A program made the translations under genes and the position numbers. Below the pieces are notes generated by a model. That model did not search any database. It worked only from the letters and a program-made list of their open reading frames with translations, and was not told the DNA's origin. Below are positions 46,493 through 59,388 of a stretch of 64,000 nt of DNA, one piece after another; position 1 is the stretch's first letter; the number at the start of each line of letters is the position of its first letter. This DNA is from Choanephora cucurbitarum (lineage: Eukaryota > Mucoromycota > Mucoromycetes > Mucorales > Choanephoraceae), in contig JAIWNI010000013.1 in the NCBI GenBank assembly GCA_025331435.1, positions 310,001-374,000 of the forward strand. Direction: 5' to 3'.

Positions 46493-48081
46493 TTAAAAGA
46501 AGTATAGATATAGATATTGAAATACAAGTGAGAAAACCAAGAGAGAAATGGGTGATACTGTCAACTGTATCTTATAAGCTGATGATTCTTTAGTGTCTAA
46601 CTGGTTGGTATGCGGCCTTAATCCGCCACTTGTTTTAGCAGACTCTTTAATGGACATGTTGATATCGTTTTGAAAAATCAATAATGGGGGTATGACTTGA
46701 GGATTCCTTGTGGTAGAGTAACCCAATTGCTCAAGCACACGTAGTAGTTGCGGACCTATTGGACCTTTTCCGCCACCTCTTTCTATTGCACTCGTGAGAC
46801 TCAGACCTCTGTCCTGCATAAAACGCATAAGGAAGTCAGGTGTGTTTGTGTATCTCTCAAAAGAGACGTGAGAAATAGAAGATCCAGGCTGAAATGGATC
46901 CAGACCAGTTTCAAGTAAGAGAGGTTCTTCATCAGGCGAGAGAAACACACCTAGCGATCCACGAGTGACAGAGTGTCGATACATGTCTTTGGCTACCAAG
47001 AAGTCTGAAGATGCCGTGAGTTCAGCTAATGAACTAGCTTGAATTCTGTTCAGGTGTCTTGTAAGGTCCGATATCATAGGATGTGAACTAGTACGTATTT
47101 TACCATCATCGTCATGGTTTAGTACACCTATTAGCTTATCCATTGCACTTTCAAGAAACTGGCTGGGATGAACAATGTTGGTGATAGGGTTTATCAATGA
47201 TAAAAGTTGATTTGCCAAAAAAGGAGAAGGGTCTGGCGTCAGAGCATTAGACGAAATATATTGATTCCAACCAGAATAAAACCCTAATCCGTGCATGAAT
47301 TCATGCTACAGATTGTATATAAGTCACTACTATTCTTACTATGCTTCCCAGTAAACTCACAAGTACAACAAAAGTAAAGTCTGCTTCATTGGGATTGATT
47401 GGAATACCATCGTCCTATACGTAAAATAAATAAATAAGCATCATTGCCTACTCTTAAAAAATAATAATAAGGCAACATTACTTCAAACCAAAATGGAGCA
47501 TCTGCATTAAAAACACTTAATATGTCGTATGAAGCATAAGCAGGATGATCGGCTAAACCAAATTGCTTGACTAATGCCTGAGGATATAAGCGAAGTAGGC
47601 CATCATTGCTCAACAAGGGCATGGCTCTGGCAGGTGAAGAGCCACCTAATGTCATCATCTTTTTACCGCACTCATTGCCTACTGCACAAAATGAAACGAG
47701 TGTTGCATTTACTCGGACAGGTTCTCGAAACAAGACTACATCTGAAATTATTTGACCTGCTTTCTGGAAGGCGTTCTCTGCTTTTCGACAGATATCTTCT
47801 GATACATTTTGACAGCGAAAGGTGATATCAAACCGTGCCGATACTGGAATCTCTTTTTGAGCTGAATCATGTCCGAGCTGTGCAAATCGGAAATATGGAT
47901 TGCCTTGGTTAAATAGAGCATCTTGATGTGACCATCGACAAGCGTTCCATTTGTGAGTGTCAATGCTCGTATTGACAAATGATTCGTAATTGCTGTCTAA
48001 ACAGAGAGATGTATTATGAGGAAGTGCAGATACGTTTGAAGACAAAGTTCCGAACACGTAAATCAGAAGAAAATGAATCAT
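46493..48081 (-). CDS. Secreted HExxH zincin-like protein, probably GPI-anchored
   Basis: Exons 48081-47482, 47414-47361 and 47305-46493; 1467 nt, 488 aa from the ATG at 48081 (MIHFLLIYVFGTLSSNVSA, a signal peptide). The middle holds VVLHEFMHGLGFYSGW, a zinc-metalloprotease HExxHxxG motif; the exon 2/3 junction lies exactly before the first His. Two upstream cysteine pairs (FRCQNVSEDIC; CAVGNEC) suggest extracellular disulfides. After the motif come long Ser/Thr-containing helical segments. The last 25 residues (KIQLTVSPISLLVFSLVFQYL) are hydrophobic and fit a GPI signal or a membrane anchor. Proteolytic activity is inferred from the motif alone; the third zinc ligand after G-x-x is not obvious (Phe-Tyr-Ser-Gly follows rather than HxxGxxH/D), so it may be inactive or of another zincin clan. 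No named family recognised. Confidence 0.75.
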
Positions 48082-48419
48082 TACTTCTAGAAAAGAAAAA
48101 GAGAAAAACAAAAAAGAGTCTATATAGAAAGCAAGAAAAGATGTCGGTATTTATTCTAAACTACAAGATGCTTGAACCAGTCTGCATTGTGTCAAACAAA
48201 GCTAGTTAGATCGACAAACAAAGGTTCTGTCAATTTTGAATCCTGGACACTTTTCTCGTTCATTGAACGACAATAAACCAAGCTATCCATCATCAAAAAC
48301 TTACGTTTTTTTGAACTTGCAAACATCTCATTTGTTTTCTTTACGTTATACAAACATTAGACAGAAACGTTCTCTTTCCTGAATCTACTATCTTTACTAT
48401 ATTGAGCCTATTTCTAACA
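48082..48419. other. Intergenic region between the HExxH gene and the Ser-rich orphan
   Basis: 338 bp: the promoter and leader of the HExxH gene (a pyrimidine tract on the minus strand at 48085-48120) and the 3' flank of the next minus-strand gene. Confidence 0.45.
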
Positions 48420-49740
48420 CTAAAAATGATTTTCCTCATCACATATTTCACTCATTTCGAAAACTAGTGAATCATCATTGTCATCATCTGCATGATTTGA
48501 TTCATGATGTGGTATCTTCGGTGGAGAGACAGGAGGTGCTTTGCGATTCTTGAGAGGCGAATTAGCAACCACATAAACTTGCTCAGTCGTGAGTCTGTTT
48601 ATCGAGACATGGTTTGCCATACCGTTCCTGTTTCTTTCAGATGCAGCATACAATTGGGGTTTATCCTTATGAGTTTCGCTTGAAGGACGATACTGATTTG
48701 CTGGTGAATTGAAATTAATGGTGGCTTTCAATGGGGACGATGACTCTGTTGAATATGTTTGATTTGACAAAGACCCTTTGCTCAATTTATTCGTCAGGTA
48801 CACCGGTTCATTATTAGAATCATGATCAAGAGAGATAGACACAGATAAGGCAGTGTACGATTCCTGTAGATATCTAAAATGAGAAAGAGTCTAGTAGAGG
48901 CACATGAAAAAGGGAGAGAGATTGAGTTATTTGCTTCATCTTTGTTTTTTCCTGAACATTACACTGTTTGTCGAAACTTGATGTCCTTTATCAAGTAAAG
49001 AATGCTTTTGTCGAAACATACTCAGCTCTTGAGTTCCATTGATTAGCTTCATAAAGTTTTCCAGACCTTTTTTGTCTTGTTCAAATCCCTTAGATATCAC
49101 AGTCAGCATGCTATGTCATATCACTGTTTGTTTATGCTAACAAACCGAATAACCCAAATCACTCATGCGCGACCATCTTCTTGCATTGGCTGAGTCATTC
49201 GCCATATGATAATTGAATGAATTTTGCGAACTGACTGGGCTACTGTTTCTTAGGAATCGTTCGAAACTTGATGAGAACTCTGTCTTGTTTCCATTTTCAG
49301 ATCGTATTGATCTATTTAGTGTTTGTGAGCGAGAAGAGTCTAAATAAAACGGCAGAGATATTTTGATCAGACAAGAAATTGGGTAGGTTTGCTGTGTCAC
49401 TTACACATAACTTCTGCTTGGGGCCAAGATGATAGTGAAGGTGATTTGAATGGAGAAATAGTCGAAATAGATACTCTCCTTTCTGAAGAACGATTGCTCC
49501 GGATTCGAGGTGACTCTCGGTTCTTACGAGCTAAGGCTGTGTTACTAGAAAAGCTTGGGGATAGCGACACCTAATATTTTTTTATGATTGAAGTGCATGA
49601 AAGGACATATTAAGGAGATAAAGAAAGGAGAATAGGATGAGGTGAGTTTAATGCTTATTTTCAATAGTATCATATATGCGTACCGGACTCGATCGCTGGC
49701 CGTGTTCAGCTGTCGATAGAAGAAAACCGTCTAAATCCAT
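48420..49740 (-). CDS. Ser-rich hypothetical protein
   Basis: Five exons on the minus strand: 49740-49684, 49570-49405, 49339-49146, 49088-48963 and 48863-48420; 987 nt, 328 aa. The product is mostly disordered and rich in Ser, Asn and Arg. Basic Ser-rich blocks (RKNRESPRIRSNRSSERR; STISPFKSPSLSS; LNRSIRSENG) precede one helical patch (GFEQDKKGLENFMKLINGTQ, then LSMFRQKHSLLDKG). The tail has a KAPPVSPPKIP proline stretch, which could bind SH3 domains, and an acidic end (HADDDNDDSLVFEMSEICDEE). Several S-P sites suggest CDK or MAPK control. No domain recognised. The start is the first ATG; the frame remains open for about 30 codons upstream of it, so the N-terminus could be longer through a further exon. 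Confidence 0.6.
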
Positions 49741-51012
49741 TTTTGGTAGGGATAAAAGAGCTTCTTTAGGAATTGAGACAACACTATCGTTAGCACCTAG
49801 CTTCTTGGCAAGGCAAACCAGAAATTCAATAGGTTACTGATATGTGTCTCCTTCCTCAAGTTGATCAAAAGAAAGAAAAAAAGAAAAGAGTAAAAAAAAA
49901 CAGAGGAAGAAGGATAGAAAAATAAAAAAAAAGCAGATGCATGGTCATGATGTAAATTCGATATATCATTTTAAGTGTGTTGTTACACCTTTAAATTCAT
50001 AAGACTTGGACACATCATGCTCATTTTAGATAGGCATCCCTGTATACTGACCAGTGAGCAAGCTCCCCTCCCCCCCCCTTCTTTCCGTTCCTACTTGTTT
50101 GGAAAGGTAGTTCTGCTTTAGGAGATAGGTTGTTTGCTTTATTTATAAACATTAATCATGTTTTCCGTCCCTAATGCTTTGAGACAACAAGCAAATTTCA
50201 TATTAGTTTATTATTTTTGCTGTATATTATGCCTTGTGGCTAATTGAACATAGTACATTTGATTTTACAATTTTGGTAAGTCAACTGGATAAGTCAGGCA
50301 GTGAATGACCTGGTTGTACAGAAAAATAGAAGAACTAAAGTCATACAAGGAAACCTAGCTTAACTTTCTTTTTGAAGAGAGAATCAAGAGATACAGCAAG
50401 ATGCATAGCTCATCTAAAGAGAGAGAGAGTCTCGAAGCCATATTGGCATGGTATTCAACGAGTTCTCTTCATTGCCAAGAATGGATGCATCTAACGTAAC
50501 CAAGCAAGCGAGCAAGAAACTAATAAATCACTATCTATTAAATTAATTTAAGCCCTATATACATGCTTATATTTCCGACAACTCTTCATGACTTTAATTA
50601 TGAACGCAAATCCAAAGTGTCGGTTTGAGAAATTTCATTTATCGATTGTTTCCTTATCTTTTCTTTTTGGTTATCTTCCTGCGCTTTATAGTCTAGTCTT
50701 ATTCTCTAGTGTTCTATGTGTATGTTTATTCATGCGCTCTTTTTTCATTCCTAAGGATTAGCTCATAAACAAAAAAAAACATTGCCAACATCATAGTATT
50801 TTTTTCAAAGAAAAAGCTGTATAAAAGTTTTACTTTATTGTAATTCAAAAAAGCAAGTGTGTATATGGGGTGAAATGAACAAAAAAAAATGATTTTTTTT
50901 AAGAAAAATGAAAGATACAAAAAACCAGTGAAGAAATATATATAAATATGCTTGTTTTGTGTATAATGTGTAATGTGTAATGCATTCAAAAAAGGGGAAG
51001 ATATGATTGTGT
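49741..51012. other. Intergenic region, no gene recognised
   Basis: About 1.3 kb with A-rich tracts (49870-49935) and a C9 run near 50070. It contains the 3' flank of GFA1. The open frames at 50726-51065 (minus) are Phe/Leu/Ile low-complexity from A/T tracts. Confidence 0.45.
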
Positions 51013-53428
<2,416 letters not shown>

Positions 53429-55301
53429 GTTATGTAATTGAAAGAAAGATGATGAGGATGAAGAAAGGAGAAATCCAAATGGAAATCAATGAATGGTCCT
53501 ATTTATATAACAAACAGCCAAAAAAAAATTCTATCTATATTTATAATTTCCGCGGATTCGAAACGAAGGGCAACTAAATCTGGTCCCGCGGCCGTCCCTA
53601 ACAATGCCTCTTCAGTTTCCGCGGCCATAGTACCCTAAGATAGATGAGCTTACAATCAATATATCTATATATGTGGGTACCTGTATGTAATGTATACGTT
53701 TACAAATATATATGTGTTTACACATACATTTCGATAGACCTAGCTTATTCTTTGTTATGTCTAGCAAATTCTCGATCAGCGTTTAAAGACGCAATGTAAG
53801 ATTGAATGGCAGCATAAGCGCATAATAAACAAAAAAGAAGATTAAAATGCATTCAACAAAGAACTTCTTTTTCCGTCAGTGCTGATCGAACTCCAAAGGA
53901 GAAATTGCTAATGATAACCTCTTCTATCTATCTATTGTTCAGCCATTGATTTATTTTTCCTTCTCTCATATTTTTTTATATGTTTGCTAAAAATAGAACC
54001 ATGTTTTCTGATTTCCTCCTTTTTCTAAAACAGTCAATTAATAATTCGAGTTAAAACCCAGTACTAACCAAACATGTGTCATTGTATCTGTGCATCTCAA
54101 CCAATATAAAAATAAAAATCTCGGGATTACACTCATGTTAATATGTGGTCAGAAATGAGGTTCATTTCTATATTTTGCATAACACCAAGCATGTCTTAAT
54201 TTTAAATGGATAGTACACATATTTTTTTTTTGTATTTGCTACATCTCTTATATCGCCCTGTATCGACTTTCTGTATTTGTGTTCTTCTTAGCAAATAATA
54301 GATCCAGAACAACGACAGATAACCCATTTATCTTTTAGAGCTCAGGGGGAAAGTTCCTTCCTTCTTTTTTTGGTTCATTCTGATCCACTTGCACTTATTC
54401 TTAGAAATCATTGGCACACTTTATAACTGTATAGTCCCTGAATTTTTTGCCTTCAGAGATGTTCAAATCAGATAACAAACGGACTTGCCATTTTTATCCA
54501 TTTAACGCGAAAATGAGTGCACGAAAATACAGAAGGTAAAATTGCAGATAAAAATGGAAATGAGCGTTTCGAGATACTAAAGCCCATCTTATCGATTATA
54601 TCACTCATTGGGACAAACACTTGAACCAAAAAAAGCAAAAAGGAGGGCTTACATGAGAAGCCCGATAAAAATAAAGTCCGTTCATACCGGAAACAGGATG
54701 ATTCTGTCAAACAACAATGATTTTTCCTAATTTACGAGAAAGCCATAACTCTGGGTCAAGCACTTAAGGGTCAATAGGCGTATGACTTACAACCGGGTTC
54801 AAAAAAGGATCAGGAAATACCATCAAATATCCTAAAGTTAAATAATAGAGAAAAGACGCGCCATTCTTCGATTTTGAATAGACAGAATAAAGTGTAACTT
54901 ATCAGCATTTATGATGACAAACCCATCTACTGTAGTTGATCAAGCCACAAATAGACTGGCTAGTGAACTCAACAATTCAATGGTGGAGAAGACAGCTGTT
55001 TATGAATTTGCGATAAGCGAATGCAGCTTTACTTTCTCAAAAAAAAGCTCACATGCATTTGATTCAGAGAAACAGCCTTGATGATGCTGAGCAAAAAAAT
55101 AATATGAATAGATTCTAAATTGGGTAATAGAGACGGATATGGGTTATATAAATAACTGCATTTTCATAAATGAAGTTACTTTGCAGATGTCCTTCAAATA
55201 GTTCGCGTCGCGATACAAAAGGAAAAGAGACTACAGCTGAGATAATTGTGCCTGAAACTAGGGCGAGAGCCACAACAATCTGAGGTGCTTTTTTACTTTT
55301 T
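53429..55301. other. Upstream region of GFA1 and gene-poor sequence
   Basis: About 1.9 kb. The first 200 bp hold a leader and three CCGCGG motifs (listed separately). The rest is AT-rich; the only notable open frame (54468-54710 minus, 80 codons) has no domain. Confidence 0.45.
53550..53624. promoter_or_regulatory. Cluster of three CCGCGG palindromes upstream of GFA1
   Basis: CCGCGG occurs at 53550-53555, 53586-53591 and 53619-53624, that is 122 to 196 bp upstream of the GFA1 start. The last two share the extension CCGCGGCC(G/A)T. Such a GC-rich palindrome is rare in this AT-rich window, so three copies in 75 bp suggest a protein-binding site, perhaps of a Zn2Cys6 factor (which often read CGG triplets). 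The repeats are seen; the function is inferred. Confidence 0.4.
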
Positions 55302-55862
55302 ATGATTGTAAATCTTCAGTTGTTCGCTTTACTATTTAAGGAAAGAAGACTAAGCAGTTATGGCTTAGTTGTTAAGGATACTAGTGGTGCAGTAGCCGGT
55401 CATTATGTTGAATTTGTGTTAAGTATTACAAACTACGAGAACTTTGGTGAGTGTGTCAGAAGCATATGGTCTCTTGGTTTGATAGGTATGGTATCATATC
55501 AGAGTGTCCTGAATAGTTTACAAGTATGGATTGAGAAGGCCGCTTGCTTGTTTGCTGCCACTACTATGATGCAATACGAATTCCTGAAAATTTGAAACCA
55601 AACTGTACTTAAAGGATAATTCCAGAGAGTTTAGGTGGACAGAAAAAGATACAGAAATGTCAAAAGACATGGAAAGAAAATGAAAATCTGTACAATTGCA
55701 AAATATTGGTACGACTTACAACTAAAGTTATACAAGTCTGCTGAGCCATTGCAAAGAAAGGCTCGGGAATGCAAAAGAACGTCTTTAGTATTTGGAGCGC
55801 TATCCGAACGACTGAGATTCACACCAACAGAAACCATCTTAACAGCTCAATTTTCGTATTAA
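55302..55862 (+). other. Two adjacent open frames, possible gene remnant
   Basis: Open frames at 55302-55595 (97 codons) and 55635-55862 (75 codons) lie 40 bp apart on the same strand. The first reads as a globular protein (SSYGLVVKDTSGAVAGHYVEF, EFVLSITNYENF, GECVRSIWSLGLIGM). The second is basic and helical (YRNVKRHGKKMK, WYDLQLKLYKSAEPLQRKAREC). I found no intron that joins them convincingly and recognise no family. They may be the remains of a repeated or transposon-borne gene in this gene-poor stretch, or chance frames. Confidence 0.3.
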
Positions 55863-57400
55863 TAAAACAAAGAAAACCTAATACAGACTATTGTGGCGTG
55901 ATAGTATGTGTCTTTTGAAAGAAAGAAAAGGGGTTTCAGCAAGAAAATCTAAAAAAAAAAAGCTGAAATGGTGATATCTGAGTACTTTGATTGAAAAAAG
56001 AAATAGATGAAAACGATGCAATAAGGGAATTTCGTCCTTTTGCAATCACAAAATACTTGTTTCTTCATCTTTTCGTACTGGATAAACTAACTAGATTAAA
56101 GGAAGGTAGCCAACTGGATGTCTTTAGACATTTAAAACGGTATCTGTAGTTGATAATAGATGTTTGAGCTTGTAATAGCCTCATTCCATCGCCTTCTTTG
56201 ATATTGCTATATGGTAGTCGCTCGACTTAGAGTGTTTAATTTAAGAGTGTTTGATTTAAGAGTATGCTTAATATACGAGTGCAATCCTTCAATTTGAAGA
56301 TTGCTTCAAGCGCTAAAAGATCATTCTATTTAAGAGTATGCTCCATATAAGAGTATATTTCTTAAGAATATGCACACACTTAAATTAAGCGACTATTGTA
56401 GTTGTCACTCTGTTGGTAAGAAGTGCAAGATAATCCAACAAATGAACACAAAAGATACTAAACACCAGTTGTTTCTTGCAAAATGAAAGGCAGCTTTCCT
56501 CTCCACCCACCCACATCTAACAATCTCAACCATTCAAATTTACTATATTGTTTTTCGTCATAAGCATTTGTCGATGATTAATAAAGTATGTTCTTTAACT
56601 TTGTTAGCAATCATGTCAGATACGGAGGGGGGGGGTTCTCTGCATTGCTTATAGAGCTTTGAGACTTCATAATTTAGAAGTGTGTAAAAAAGGTACCGAA
56701 GACTCCTCCTTCTTTTAGAAAAGTCATATTATTTATGAGGTTAGATACTCAAGTTCTCTAATGTCTGCAATCATAACAGATTCCCTTTCTTTCGCTGCTT
56801 TCCTTTTTTCTGAAAGTATGGCTAAATTTGACTCGTTCAAGTTGATGAAATTGTAGTGCTTAGTTGGCCATCAATTTGACCAAATTTTTATATTTTCGAG
56901 TTCTTATTCAAAGTCTTAAAGACATCACAACGAGTAGAAGAAAAGACAGAAAACTAGTTAGCGAAGGAGGAGAAAATTCTCAACTGCTAGTTGGTATAGC
57001 TGTTTTTTGTAGGATTAAGTGATAGTCTTAGAGCAGAAGAGGATGTCCAGGAAGATGAACGCATAGTGAGCTGTCCAAATGGACGGTAGTATGATGGCAA
57101 ATACTTGGGCTGTACGGACATGGGAGAGAGAAAAGACAGAATACTGGTGGGGTAAAGATAGAAGGTATAGGATTATTAATGAATGAAGAGGATAATGTAG
57201 GCGTAACGAAGATAGAAGAGATTCGAAACCAAATAGTTTTTCTTTATGATTTGTATGCCTTGATCTATAGCTTATTATCTGAAGTTAAAACTCAGGATTA
57301 CTCTGTGTGACTGTTGCAAGATATTGCTTTGACATCCTTTTTCAATTATTTTATTTTATTCAAGTTTACCCTTGTATTTCTACCCTAAAGTTAAAGCATA
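55863..57400. other. Gene-poor region containing a MITE-like element
   Basis: About 1.5 kb upstream of TIM9. Apart from the element at 56217-56393, I see a G9 run near 56627 and purine-rich tracts at 56930-57200. No coding region seen. The TIM9 promoter is in the last 200 bp. Confidence 0.45.
56217..56393. mobile_element. MITE-like element, 177 bp, TA-flanked with terminal inverted repeats
   Basis: The left end GTCGCTCGACTTAGAGTGT (from 56217) and the right end read on the minus strand, GTCGCTTAATTTAAGTGTGT (from 56393), match in about 16 of 20 positions. TA lies directly outside both ends (56215-56216 and 56394-56395). Inside, the unit TTTAAGAGT followed by G/A-T recurs at about 56240, 56254 and 56329, plus relatives at 56274 and 56346. 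Subterminal repeats are typical binding sites of pogo-like transposases. It is too small to code for protein. Unrelated in sequence to the 3891-5162 element. Confidence 0.6.
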
Positions 57401-57871
57401 ATGGATTTCTCTCGTTTCAACCAAGCCGAACAGGCTCAAATTGCTGTCATGATCGAGCACAAGCAAGTAAGGATAGATTTGATGTACCATGCTTATGTAT
57501 AGGACACAAATTTATGTATTTATCATAGATGAAAGATTTCATGAAGCTTTACAGTAACTTGGTTCAACGTTGTTTTGATGATTGTGCCAAGGACTTCACT
57601 AGCAAGTCTTTGACCGAAAAGGAGGTATTTCTTTGTATTAGGACGAATAGTATGAATTATGGTTATTAAATCGCTGCTTTAGGAAAGCTGTGTCAACAAG
57701 TGTGCTGATAAATTCTTGAAGCATTCTGAAAGAGTTGGTACTCGTTTCGCCGAGCTCAGTCAAAACGTAAGAATACTTTTTTTTCACTCTTGAATGAAAG
57801 ACACGGCATATCTAACGGAAAGTCTGCTTATGCTGCCTTTTCTCTTTTAGATGGCTGCTCCTGGACAATAA
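57401..57871 (+). CDS. TIM9: Mitochondrial intermembrane-space chaperone Tim9
   Basis: Exons 57401-57466, 57529-57624, 57683-57766 and 57851-57871; 267 nt, 88 aa, the usual length of Tim9. It starts [20 protein letters not shown], followed by the [20 protein letters not shown] helix. The twin CX3C motifs are CFDDC and CVNKC with 15 residues between, then the [14 protein letters not shown] helix. Twin CX3C proteins fold by Mia40-dependent oxidation. Tim9 with Tim10 carries hydrophobic carrier proteins across the intermembrane space to TIM22. The last exon codes only six residues and the stop (MAAPGQ). Assignment as Tim9 rather than Tim10, Tim8 or Tim13 rests on the N-terminal helix and length. 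Confidence 0.94.
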
Positions 57872-59388
57872 TTGGCTGGACTAATGCACGAGTATGCGTG
57901 CTGTATATACTATCGTATGTGAAAGAAAAAAGACGACAGAATAAAAAAACGAATAGAAATCGTATGTAAATGTAAAAGTTTAGACAGAACAAGAGGAAGA
58001 GAGGCTTTCCATTTGGCTGTTGAGATGCAGAAATGTTGATGTACACAGTGTATATACATGATAATTCTGGAAAACTGATGATTGGATCTTGTACCTCATT
58101 TCGCATAATTGCTGGCCTCAGTTAGTTGCTGATAATATATGCGCATTATGTAGTATTTTGTGTCGTAGTTACACGGTTACATTTTGCTCATAAGCACCTA
58201 AGAAACATCATTTTTGACAACAAAAGCTTGTGCATAGAGGGAGAAGAAGACAGGAACTATCACTGGGATGGATAAGCTAGATGATCTTATTTTTGAATAA
58301 TGAATATAATCGAAGCGATGATGCAAGTATCAGCAAAAGGATGTTGTGTCAACAATTGCGTTACGGAACCTATCAGTTGATTGATAGAGGGAGGAGATGA
58401 AAAAAAAAAGAGGGGTAGAGAGAAGTCTAAAAGAGGTGAACTCAGCCAAAGTATACAATGTCCTCTAAGCTATCCGTCAACAAAGACGGTTCAAGTGGAT
58501 ATAGAAATTGAATAGGACTATTTATATTATGATACACTGCAAAAAACCTGATGGAGAGATTTTTTTAGCCTTTAAAAAACCTTTAGTTTCTTCACGGTGA
58601 TATGCAAATCCAAAGAAAAAGAGCAGAAACGTTTGACAGGATCAAATTGATAAACGAGGCCGATACGAAGATCAACTTTAGGCATTTTTTTTTAATTTCA
58701 AGGTATACTTGTGCTAAATTAAACAGCGAGTATATTTACCAGAAGGCAATGAGAACAACTACTTGGATAGCAAACGAATGCGCTTCATCTAGTTAAACAA
58801 ATCATTGATATCAACCAATACAACATGCTTATATTACACAATAACAATGATCAACAGCAATTAGCTTCTTGTCTAGTCAGGATGTTAGGCGTATGTAAAA
58901 AAAGATTATTGCTCTCTATCATTTCTCTTAAAGAGCAAAAGGTATTGTACCGATCAATAGTAGCCATAAACTAATTGATTGAGTATAAAGAGAAAGGCAT
59001 ATACAGTATCGGGCTTGATCAGTTTCTCCTAGATAGAGAGAACAGTAAGTTGTGAAGTAAACAGAATATCAGAAAAAACAAAAGTACAGTTAAATGTGTC
59101 AAATACTGAGTGAGTTGGAATAAAGTGCACTACAGGAATTAGGCGTTTTGAGAGGAATATCCATGGAAGCAGGCTTGAGGGGAGGAAACAAGAACAGAGC
59201 CAAACAAAATGCCCAACAATATCTTCCTTTGTGTTACGTAGTAGACAGAGAGGATAAGTGAAAAAAGAAAAGCATTTATTTTTGGTTAAAAAAGATATTT
59301 GGCTTTTCAAAGTGACAAAAATTACCGTATTTGTTATATATATATATGCAGATGTAAATGGTATAACTTATTGTATAAATAGTAATGA
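57872..59388. other. Intergenic region between TIM9 and the gp78-like gene
   Basis: 1.5 kb of AT-rich sequence between two convergent stops. Short frames at 57828-58106 (minus), 58602-58796 and 59029-59310 (minus) have no features. A TA-repeat lies at 59335-59346. Confidence 0.45.
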
